A stretch of DNA of 64,000 nucleotides from contig NZ_CP082286.1 of the NCBI RefSeq assembly GCF_019880245.1, positions 558,001 to 622,000 of the forward strand. Reading direction: 5' to 3'. Below, piece after piece: positions 34,138 through 42,600 of this stretch (positions are counted from its first letter, which is position 1; each line of letters opens with the position of its first letter). Source of the stretch: Halobaculum roseum. Lineage in GTDB: Archaea > Halobacteriota > Halobacteria > Halobacteriales > Haloferacaceae. Under the pieces are notes generated by a model that ran no database searches, was not told the origin of the DNA, and was given only the letters and a program-made list of their open reading frames with translations. The position numbers and the translations under genes are program-made.

Positions 34138-35658
34138 TCACCGGACGGTCGCGTCCGTGATCCGCGCGAGCCGTTCGGCGACGGCGTCGTTCAGGCCGTC
34201 CTCGGTGACGCGCCAGCGCCAGTTCCCCTCGGTCGTGCCGGGAGTGTTGAACCGGGCGTGGCTGTCCAGCCCGAGCAGGTCCTGCATCGTCGTGACCGCG
34301 AGCGTCGCATCCGAGTTCCACACCGCCTCGACGAGGTCCCACTCGATCTCGACGCCGTCGGTGCCGAGGTTGTAGTGGAGGCAGTCGCGCTGTCGGTCCC
34401 CCAGCGACTCGTAGTAGCCGACGGCGGTGTCGGTGTCGTGGGTCGACGTGTACGCGACGCAGTCCTCCGGGTAGTGCATCGGCTGATACATGTGGCCCTG
34501 CTGGCACCAGTCGGCGTACTGGGGCACGCGCATCCCCGGGAGGTCGAACGCCTCGCGTAGCCCCGCGCTCTCGGCGTCGAGAAAGCCCAGGTCCTCCGCG
34601 ACGAACGGAAGGCGACCGAACTCCCCGCGCACGGCCTCGAAGAACGCCTCCCCCGGACCCTCGCGCCACTCGCCGTCGGCGGGGTCGTCGCTGTCGGCCG
34701 GGATCGCCCAGAACTCGTCGAACCCCTTGAAGTGGTCGAGGCGGGCGTAGTCGACGAGGTCGAACAGCCGACGGAGCCGGTCGAGCCACCACTCGTACCC
34801 CGTCTCGGCGAGGCGGTTCCAGTCGTACACCGGGTTCCCCCAGCGCTGCCCGGAGTCGCCCATGTTCGGCGGGACGCCCGCGACGGCGGCGGGGCGGCCG
34901 TCGTCGTCGAGGTCGAACGCCTCGGGCGCGGCCCACACGTCGGCGGAGTCGAGCGCGACGTAGATCGGGAGGTCGCCGAGGATCTCGACCCCGCGGTCGG
35001 CGGCGTCCGCACGCAGGTCGCGCCACTGTCGGTCGAACGTCCACTGGCAGAACGCCCGGAAGTCGACCGCGTCGGCGAGCTCGTCGCGGTAGTCGGCGAG
35101 CGCGTCGGGGTCGCGCGTCCGAACCGGCTCGGGCCACTCGGTCCACAGGGTCCCGTCGAACTCGCGTTTGAGCGCGCGAAACAGCGCGTAGTCGGCGAGC
35201 CAGTCGCCCTCGCGCTCGCGGAACGCGGCGAACGCTTCGCGCTCGCCGTCGCTCGCGACCTCGCGGAATCGTTCGAACGCCGTCCGGAGACGGTCCAGCT
35301 TGACGGACTCGACGGCGTGGTAGTGCACCTCGTGGCGCGAGAAGTCGGCGTCCCGATCGGGTTCGCCGGTCGAGTCCCCCTCGGCGGCGAGTTCGTCCTC
35401 CTCGAGGTAGCCGCGCTCGGCGAGGTCGACGAGGTCGATCAACAGGGGGTTCCCGGCGAACCCGGAGAACGTCTGGTACGGGGAGTGACCGTGGATCCCG
35501 ACGGTCGGTCCCAGCGGGCACACCTGCCAGATCGACTGGTCGGCGCGGTCGAGGAACTCGAGGAACGAGCGCGCGCCCGCGCCGAGGTCGCCGATGCCGT
35601 GCGGACCGGGCAGCGCGGTGGGGTGGAGCAGGACGCCGCTCCGTCGGTCGAATCGCAT
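34138..35658 (-). CDS. malQ: 4-alpha-glucanotransferase (amylomaltase, GH77)
   Basis: A 506-residue GH77 enzyme. Typical segments are LHPTALPGPHGIGDLGAGAR at the N-terminus, QVCPLGPTVGIHGHSPYQTF, the nucleophile region DYARLDHFKGFDEFWAIPAD, the acid/base region FVAEDLGFLDAES and STHDTDTAVGYYE near the end. It transfers malto-oligosaccharides between chains and feeds glucan metabolism with the GH13 and GH15 enzymes downstream of the divergent glycosyltransferase. The ATG lies just before the first conserved strand. Confidence 0.92.
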   Translation of the reverse strand: MRFDRRSGVLLHPTALPGPHGIGDLGAGARSFLEFLDRADQSIWQVCPLGPTVGIHGHSPYQTFSGFAGNPLLIDLVDLAERGYLEEDELAAEGDSTGEPDRDADFSRHEVHYHAVESVKLDRLRTAFERFREVASDGEREAFAAFREREGDWLADYALFRALKREFDGTLWTEWPEPVRTRDPDALADYRDELADAVDFRAFCQWTFDRQWRDLRADAADRGVEILGDLPIYVALDSADVWAAPEAFDLDDDGRPAAVAGVPPNMGDSGQRWGNPVYDWNRLAETGYEWWLDRLRRLFDLVDYARLDHFKGFDEFWAIPADSDDPADGEWREGPGEAFFEAVRGEFGRLPFVAEDLGFLDAESAGLREAFDLPGMRVPQYADWCQQGHMYQPMHYPEDCVAYTSTHDTDTAVGYYESLGDRQRDCLHYNLGTDGVEIEWDLVEAVWNSDATLAVTTMQDLLGLDSHARFNTPGTTEGNWRWRVTEDGLNDAVAERLARITDATVR

Positions 35659-35854
35659 CGGGTGTGGGCTCGGAGGCGAGCGGTATCAAGTTCCGGGTCG
35701 TCGGGGAGGGATCGGGACGCCCGGCGAGCGTCGAGTGACCGGGAAGACGAGTCGCCGACCGAGCCATCCGAGGGCGTCACGAGGGCGTCCCGAAGGATCG
35801 ATCCCCCACGCCGACGCCAAGTGACTAAGTACCGGACCCGCGATACTCGACTCG

Positions 35855-36925
35855 ATGCCGTACACGGTCCTAATGCTCGGGTGGGGGTTTCCGCCGAACG
35901 TGACCGGAGGACTGGACACGGCGGTCGGCGAGCTGTTCGAGCGCCTCGACGCTCGCGAGGGCGTCGAGGTGGAACTGGTGTTGCCGGCGGAGTACGCCCC
36001 GGAGGGACGCGACGGAATCTACGGCGTACCGACCGGCGAGGGCGACATCATCACCCGGATCGGCCGCCTGTCTGGGACGTTCGTCGAGCGCGCGGCCGAC
36101 GCCGACATCGTCCACACGAACGACTGGTTCGGCTACAACCCCGGCTCGCGCGCGCAGGCCAGCCACGACGTGGAGTGGGTGACGACGTTCCACTCGCTGT
36201 CCTCCGACCGCAACGCGGACCCGCCCGAGCGCGAGAAGCGAACCGAGGCCCGCGTGGTGAACCGTTCGGATCACCTGCTCGCGGTGAGCGAGTTCACCGC
36301 CCGCAAGATCGCCCACGAGTACGGCGGCGACGCGGAGGTCATCTACAACGGCTTCTCGCGGGTCGAGCCGACCGGCCGGGACCTGAAATCGGAGCTCGGG
36401 ATCGACGGCGAGATGCTGTTCTTCGTCGGCCGCCACACCGACCAGAAGGGCCTGGCGTACCTGCTGTACGCGCTGCCGAAGGTCCGCCGCGACGACGTGA
36501 CGCTCGTCATCGGCGGCACCGGCCACCTCACCGACCAGCTGAAGCGGTTCGTCGAGCTGCTCGGGATCGGGGACCGCGTCGAGTTCGTCGGCTACGTCCC
36601 CGAGGAGGAGCTGGGCGACTACTACGCGAGCGCGGATCTCTTCGTCTCGCCGTCGCTGGCGGAGCCGTTCGGGATCACCATCGTCGAGGCGCTGTCGGTC
36701 GGCACGCGCGTCGTCGCCGGCCCCAGCGGCGCCGCGGAGGTGCTCCCCGGCGACTGCCTCATCGAGGTCGAGCCCAACTCCGACGCGATCGCCGCCGGCA
36801 TCGAGCGCGCGCTCGCGCTGGACACGCCCATCGAGTACGAGGAGCGAACCTGGGACCAGGTCGCGGACGAACACGTCGCCTTTTACGAACGGATCCTTGC
36901 GGAGGAGTCGCCCGACGGGGAGTGA
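35855..36925 (+). CDS. Glycosyltransferase family 4 protein
   Basis: A 356-residue GT-B fold enzyme. The N-terminal domain begins VLMLGWGFPPNVTGGLDTAV and holds DIVHTNDWFGYNPGSRAQAS. The C-terminal nucleotide-sugar domain has FFVGRHTDQKGLAYLLYALP, GYVPEEELGDYYASADLFVS and the E-x7-E type PSLAEPFGITIVEALSVGTR. It resembles glycogen-synthase-type and sucrose-synthase-like GT4 enzymes; its place between malQ and the GH13/GH15 genes suggests alpha-glucan synthesis. Whether it makes glycogen, trehalose or another glucoside is not visible. Confidence 0.88.
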   Translation: MPYTVLMLGWGFPPNVTGGLDTAVGELFERLDAREGVEVELVLPAEYAPEGRDGIYGVPTGEGDIITRIGRLSGTFVERAADADIVHTNDWFGYNPGSRAQASHDVEWVTTFHSLSSDRNADPPEREKRTEARVVNRSDHLLAVSEFTARKIAHEYGGDAEVIYNGFSRVEPTGRDLKSELGIDGEMLFFVGRHTDQKGLAYLLYALPKVRRDDVTLVIGGTGHLTDQLKRFVELLGIGDRVEFVGYVPEEELGDYYASADLFVSPSLAEPFGITIVEALSVGTRVVAGPSGAAEVLPGDCLIEVEPNSDAIAAGIERALALDTPIEYEERTWDQVADEHVAFYERILAEESPDGE

Positions 36926-36958
36926 CCCGGCGGGGGATCACGAGACCCGCCGGTTCCG

Positions 36959-37411
36959 CTACCTGAGCAGCCGGAAGTCCGTGACCGGCTCGGGGTGAAC
37001 GATCCGGAAGCCGTCGGCCGTCGGCTCGAGTCCGACCCGCTCGGACGCGGGGCCGCCGCGCTGGTAGGGGCTGTCCGATTCCCCGGGCGACTGATAGGGA
37101 CTGTCGGCTGTCGCCGACTGGTACGGACTGTCGGACGCCGCCGACTGGTAGGGGCTGTCCGACGGCCGAGGGCCGGTTCCGTAGGCGTCCTGGCGCGCGT
37201 CGCCCTCGGACTCGGGCGGGCGCTCGAAGTCCTCCGGCGGGAGATAGATCCGCTCGCCGGAGGCCGACTCGACGACGACCGCCGCGTCGCGATCGCCCGT
37301 GACGACGATCACGGTCCGGCCGTCGGCGATCTCCACGTCGACGGAAACCGGGCGGTCGTTCCCGTCCGTCTCTCGACGCCCGTCCTCCGCGTCCTCGGCG
37401 GTTCCGTCCAT
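36959..37411 (-). CDS. Haloarchaeal hypothetical protein with SPYQ repeats
   Basis: A 150-residue protein lying between the glycosyltransferase and amylase genes on the opposite strand. The N-terminal half is a compact strand-rich segment (VSVDVEIADGRTVIVVTGDR, ASGERIYLPPEDF). Residues about 84-120 hold four tandem copies of a unit centred on DSPYQ, encoded by a near-perfect DNA repeat. The C-terminal part GLEPTADGFRIVHPEPVTDF is conserved-looking. A GTG 15 bases upstream is an alternative start. Function unknown, perhaps linked to glucan metabolism by position. Confidence 0.65.
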   Translation of the reverse strand: MDGTAEDAEDGRRETDGNDRPVSVDVEIADGRTVIVVTGDRDAAVVVESASGERIYLPPEDFERPPESEGDARQDAYGTGPRPSDSPYQSAASDSPYQSATADSPYQSPGESDSPYQRGGPASERVGLEPTADGFRIVHPEPVTDFRLLR

Positions 37412-37522
37412 ACCTCGAGGATTCACCGGCGGGCACTTAGCGATTCCCCGCCTCGAGGGGAGCCGGAGCCCCGCGGGCCTCCCGGCGAAAGAGCGAAACC
37501 GCTACCGCTCCAGCGGCCTGCC

Positions 37523-39460
37523 ATGGAACATCCGGGGCAACCGCGCGTGTGTGCGGCGGGCGAAGCGGTCGAGCTCGCGCCGCGCGATCCCGATCCGAGC
37601 GTCGACTACGAGTGGAGCGTCGTGCAAGCACCAGCGGATTCAACGGCGGAGACCGGCGACGGGCCGGTTCAGTGGTTCGAACCCGACGTGCCCGGTCGGT
37701 ACCTGCTCCGGCTCGACGCCGGGGGAACGACACACGACCTGACCGTGCGGGCGTTCGCCCAAGGAACTGCCCCCGACAGCGGCGACGGCCGGTCCGCCAG
37801 CGGCGACGCCGTCGGCGACGACCGGTCGGGGCAGGAGAGCGGGCGGTCAGGATCGGGCTCGGCGGTCGGGTCGGCGAGACATTCCGGGTCCATCGGCGGC
37901 GGGGGCGACCCCGAGCGCCCGCGCGTCCACCTGGAGACCGCCGTCGGCGACGAGGAGGTCCGGATCGACGCGCGCCTCGATCCGACGGCCGGAACGCGAG
38001 TCGAGTTCCTGCTGGACGACCGCGACGACCTCGACGAGTCGGACGTGACTGTCGAGGGCGGGACGCTCACGGTCGCGCGCGAGCGCCTCCCCGAGCAAGC
38101 TCGGGTGTACGCCGTTCCCCTCACCGACGACGCCTACGGCGTGCAGGACGCCGTCGATCTGCGCCGCGACGGCGACGAGGTCGTCGTCGACCGCCCGTAC
38201 GACCCGCCGGAGTGGGCGCTCGACTCGACCATCTACGAGGTGTACGTCCGCACGTTCGCCGACCCCGAACGCGGCCGCGAGCCGTTCGAGGCGATCCGCG
38301 AGCGGCTCGACCGCCTCGACGAACTGGGGGTCGACACGCTCTGGCTGACGCCCGTCCTCCAACACGACGGCGAGCCGCACGGCTACAACATCACGGACTT
38401 CTTCGAGATCGCCGCGGACCTGGGCGGCCGCGAGGAGTACGAGGCGCTGGTCGACGCCGCCCACGAGCGCGGGATGACCGTCCTGTTCGATCTGGTGTGC
38501 AACCACTCGGCGCGCGACCACCCGTTCTTCGAGGACGCGTACCGGAATCCGGATAGCGAGTACTACGACTGGTACGAGTGGCAGGAGAACGGCGAGCCGG
38601 GCACGTACTTCGACTGGGAGCTGATCGCCAACTTCGACTTCTCCTCGTTGGAGGTGCGCCGGCACCTGCTCGACGCCGTCGACGAGTGGGCGCCGCTGGT
38701 CGACGGCTTCCGCTGTGACATGGCGTGGGCCGTCCCCGACGGCTTCTGGACGGAGGTCCACGACCGCGTGAAGGCCCACGACTCGGAGTTCCTCCTGCTC
38801 GACGAGACCATCCCGTACATCCCCGACTTCCAGGGGGGGCTGTTCGACATGCACTTCGACTCGACGACGGCGTTCACCCTCCGCGAGATCGGCGCCGGAA
38901 ACCGGCCCGCCGAGGCCGTCCTGGACGCCGTCGACCAGCGCCGGAGCGTCGGGTTCCCGGATCACGCCTCGTTCATGCTGTATCACGAGAACCACGACGA
39001 GTCGCGCTACCTCGCCTCCTACGGGGAGGATGCGGCGTTCGCCTCCGCGGGAGCGCTCGCCACGCTGCCGGGCGCGCCGATGGTGTACGCCGGCCAGGAG
39101 ACCGGCCAGCTCGGCCGCCGCGACCAGCTCGATTACGGGAACGCCCGCACGGACCTCACCGAGCACTACCGGCGCCTGCTGGCGCTGCGCGGGGACCACC
39201 CGGCGCTGGCCCATCGCGCGACGCTGTCGCGCGTCGACTACGAGGTCGCCGCCGGCAGCGCCGAGTCGGTCGTCGCCTACCGCCGCGAGGCCGCCGACGG
39301 CGAGGCGGTCGTCGTCGCCCTCAACTTCGCCGCCGGCCCCGCGGAGGTCGCCGTCGACCCCGCCGTCGGGACCGAGGACCTCGTGACGGGCGCGGCGGTC
39401 CGGGGCGACGACGGGGCGGTGACCGTCGACGACGTGGTCGTCGTGCCCGTCCGCGGGTAG
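37523..39460 (+). CDS. GH13 alpha-amylase family enzyme with N-terminal beta domains
   Basis: A 645-residue glycoside hydrolase. Residues 1-75 and 130-220 form beta-sandwich domains separated by a Ser/Gly-rich linker. The GH13 barrel starts near residue 232 (STIYEVYVRTFADPERGREP). The catalytic set is complete: nucleophile Asp399 (FRCDMAW), acid/base Glu428 (LLDETIP) and Asp492 (HENHDESR). No signal peptide is present, so it acts inside the cell, probably on glycogen-like or malto-oligosaccharide substrates. It is 172 bases upstream of the large GH15 gene. Confidence 0.9.
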   Translation: MEHPGQPRVCAAGEAVELAPRDPDPSVDYEWSVVQAPADSTAETGDGPVQWFEPDVPGRYLLRLDAGGTTHDLTVRAFAQGTAPDSGDGRSASGDAVGDDRSGQESGRSGSGSAVGSARHSGSIGGGGDPERPRVHLETAVGDEEVRIDARLDPTAGTRVEFLLDDRDDLDESDVTVEGGTLTVARERLPEQARVYAVPLTDDAYGVQDAVDLRRDGDEVVVDRPYDPPEWALDSTIYEVYVRTFADPERGREPFEAIRERLDRLDELGVDTLWLTPVLQHDGEPHGYNITDFFEIAADLGGREEYEALVDAAHERGMTVLFDLVCNHSARDHPFFEDAYRNPDSEYYDWYEWQENGEPGTYFDWELIANFDFSSLEVRRHLLDAVDEWAPLVDGFRCDMAWAVPDGFWTEVHDRVKAHDSEFLLLDETIPYIPDFQGGLFDMHFDSTTAFTLREIGAGNRPAEAVLDAVDQRRSVGFPDHASFMLYHENHDESRYLASYGEDAAFASAGALATLPGAPMVYAGQETGQLGRRDQLDYGNARTDLTEHYRRLLALRGDHPALAHRATLSRVDYEVAAGSAESVVAYRREAADGEAVVVALNFAAGPAEVAVDPAVGTEDLVTGAAVRGDDGAVTVDDVVVVPVRG

Positions 39461-39480
39461 GCGAACGCGACGCTCCCGCG

Positions 39481-39540
39481 TGTCGCCAGTTCGGACGGGT
39501 CGCAATCGCGTGTCGCCGGTTCGGGCGGGTCGCAACCGCG
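39481..39540. repeat. Tandem 30-base repeat, two copies
   Basis: Two adjacent 30-base units starting TGTCGCCAGTTCGGACGGGT and TGTCGCCGGTTCGGGCGGGT match at 27 of 30 positions. They lie between the GH13 and GH15 genes. Confidence 0.75.
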
Positions 39541-39632
39541 GTTCGACGGGGCCGGACCGCCCGCGTCGACCCCGACTGTGAACTGATCACGTACCGCTGA
39601 GACTTTACCCGCCCGAGTTGTTGCTCGGGTAA

Positions 39633-42600
39633 ATGCGGCTGCGAACGGCACTCAACGACTACAAGCGCGACCGGGAGCACGGCTCGGCCGGCACCGCCAG
39701 CACCGTCCGCGGCGGGCTGTCCGGACGCGGCGAACGGCTGGTTCACGTCGCCCCGACCGGCGGGATCCGCGACTTCTCGTCGGCGCTGTCCGGGCTCTCG
39801 GGTATCGACCGCTCCCGGTTCGGTATCGAGACCGGCGAGCGAACCTACTGGTTCGACGAACTGGAGACGGTCCGCCAGCACTACTACCGCGAGACGACGC
39901 TCGTCGAGACGGAGTACGACGCCGGCGCGTTCACCGTCCACCAGTACGACCTCACGCTCGGACGCGAGCACGTCACCCACGTCGAGCTGCGCGGGTCGAT
40001 CCCGCCCGAGGCCCACCTGGTCGCGTTCCTCACGCTCGCCCCGGAGGGTCAGGAGACGCGCGTCGGCCGGCTCATCCACGAGGGCGCCGGCCCGCTCGAC
40101 GGCGACGCGGTGGAGGTGTTCCACCGCGACGAGCACGACTTCGTCACCGCCTCCACCGGTCTCGAGGACGTGCGCGCGCAGATCCCCGAGCGCTTCGAGG
40201 AGCTCCTCGACCCCGACCCGATCGCGCTCCCGCGCGACGGCGCGTTGAACCGCTACGAGGACACCCACCTCAGCGGCGACGTGGTCGTCACCGCGCCCCT
40301 GGAGCGGGCGGGTCGCGGGCTCCGAACGACGCTCGTGAGCGCGTTGACCGACAGCGACGCCGACCGCGAACGCGCCCTCGCGGACCTCCGCGAGTGCGCG
40401 ACCGACCACGCCGACGCCGACGAGCTCCGGACCGTCGCGCGCGAGCGCGCCGCCGTCGCGATCGCCGACGACGGTCCGCGGCGCGGGACGGTCCGCGCCG
40501 ACATGCGGGCGCTGTCGCTGCTTGAGGCGCCCAGCGGCGCGCGGATCGCCGGCCCGGAGTTCGATCCGTTCTTCCGTAACTCCGGCGGCTACGGCTACAC
40601 CTGGTTCCGGGACGACGCGCGGATCTCCCACCACCTGCTCGATGCGAGCGAGCCGCTGGGGCTGGATCTCGACCCCGAGGTGCTCGCGCGAAGCGCCCGC
40701 TTCTACTGTGAGGCCCAGGGCTCCGACGGCTCCTGGCCCCACCGCGTGTGGGCGGTCGACGGGTCGCTGGCGCCCGGGTGGGCCAACGCGCACGTCGAGG
40801 GACGCGCCGGCTCGGACGAGTACCAGGCCGACCAGACCGCGATCACCGTCGCGTTCCTCGCGACGCTGCTTCGCGAGCACCGCGACGCGCTGTCGCCCGA
40901 GGACGAGCGGCGGATCCGCGAGAGCGTCGCCGCCGGCGTCGACGCGCTCGACGACGCCCGCGGCGACGACGGCCTGCCGCGGCGCTGTCAGAACCTCTGG
41001 GAGGACATGGCGGGGCGGTTCACCCACACCGCCGCGACGTTCGTCGAGGCGTACGCCGCCGTCGCCCGCGCGCCGGTGAGCGAGGACCTCCGCGAGCGCG
41101 GGCGGGCGGCCGCCGAGGGGACGTTCGAGGCGCTCGACGCGCTGTGGGACGACGAGCGCGGGACGTACGCCGTCCGGCTCGTCGGCGGCGAGCGCGACGA
41201 CCGCCTGGACGCCTCGACGTTCGCGCTGGTCGACGCGCTCGCGGCCGTGGAGGCGGTCGACGGGATCGGTGTCGACCCCGAGGACGTCGACCGCGTGGCC
41301 GATCACGTGCGGGCGTCGCTGGAGGGGCTGTACCGCGACCCGGCCGAGTCGGCCGTCGAGGGGCTGATCCGCTACGAGGGAGACGAGTGGCGCACCGAGG
41401 GGCAGGACGGCGAGAAGGTGTGGACGCTCGCGACCGCGATGGGCGCCGGCGGCGCCGCGACGCTCGGGGCGCTGTTGGAGGACCGCGGCCGCGAGCAGAC
41501 CGCGGCGTGGCTGTTCGATCGCGCGGCGGAGCTGTACGGCCTGCTCGAGGACGGCGGGCCGCTGACGACGCCGATGGGCTACCTCCCGGAGCAGTGGTAC
41601 GACGACGGCACGCCCGACAGCGCGACGCCGCTGGGGTACGCCCACTGCTTCCGGCTGGGCGTGACCGCCACGCTCGCCGAGCACGACGCCCTGCCGAGCG
41701 CGGCCGCGGCGCCGTCGGCGCCCACCGACCGGCCGCGGTGGACGACCGGCGAGAAGTTCGGCGTCGGCACCGTCGCCGACCACGGCGAGCCCGACGCCTC
41801 CCGCGTCTGGTTCACGCTGACCGAGGGGGCGCTCACCGAGGTGCGGTTCCCCCGCGTGGACCTGATGAACCTGCGCACGCTGGATTTCATCGTCTCGGCT
41901 GCCGACGACGACTACACGGTCCGGACCCACGTCGAGGGCCAGCGCGACGAGGAGGACACCGTCGAGCGACGCGTCCACCCGATCGCCGACGACGCGCTGG
42001 CGTACGAGCACGTGATCACCGAGACGGGCGACGGCCGCGGCCACGAGTGGGAGCTGCGCGTCGAGTACGCGGTCGACCCGAACCACGACGCGCTCGTCGC
42101 GGACGTCGAGTTCCGCGCCGGCGACGACGGCGAGTACCACGTGTTCGCGGCCGCGGACACGGCGCTCACGAACACCGGCACGCGCGACCGCGGGCTGCGC
42201 CTGGGCCAGCCGGGGAGCCACCACCTCGTCGCCCGCGACGCCGGCGCCTACACGGGCGAGCGGGGCGACGCGCGGCTCGTCGACGAGGGCGGGAACGGCT
42301 ACTCCGTCGCGGTAGCGATGGCGACGGCCGACCGCTTCGACTGGGCGACGGTCTGTGCCGCCGGCAGCGACGAGCTGTCGGCGCTGTTCGCGACCGGGGA
42401 GGTGCCGCGGACGCGTTCGTCGGTCGACAACGACAACGTCGTTCTCGTGGGTCGCCTCGGCGCCGGCAGACACACCAGTGAGACGCTCGCGCTCGGGTTC
42501 GCGCGGCAGGCGGACGCCTCGGCGGCGCTGGGCGAGGCGGTCGGGTCGCTCGCGACCGGCTACGACGAGGTCGCGACGGCGTACCGCGAGTCGTGGCGGG

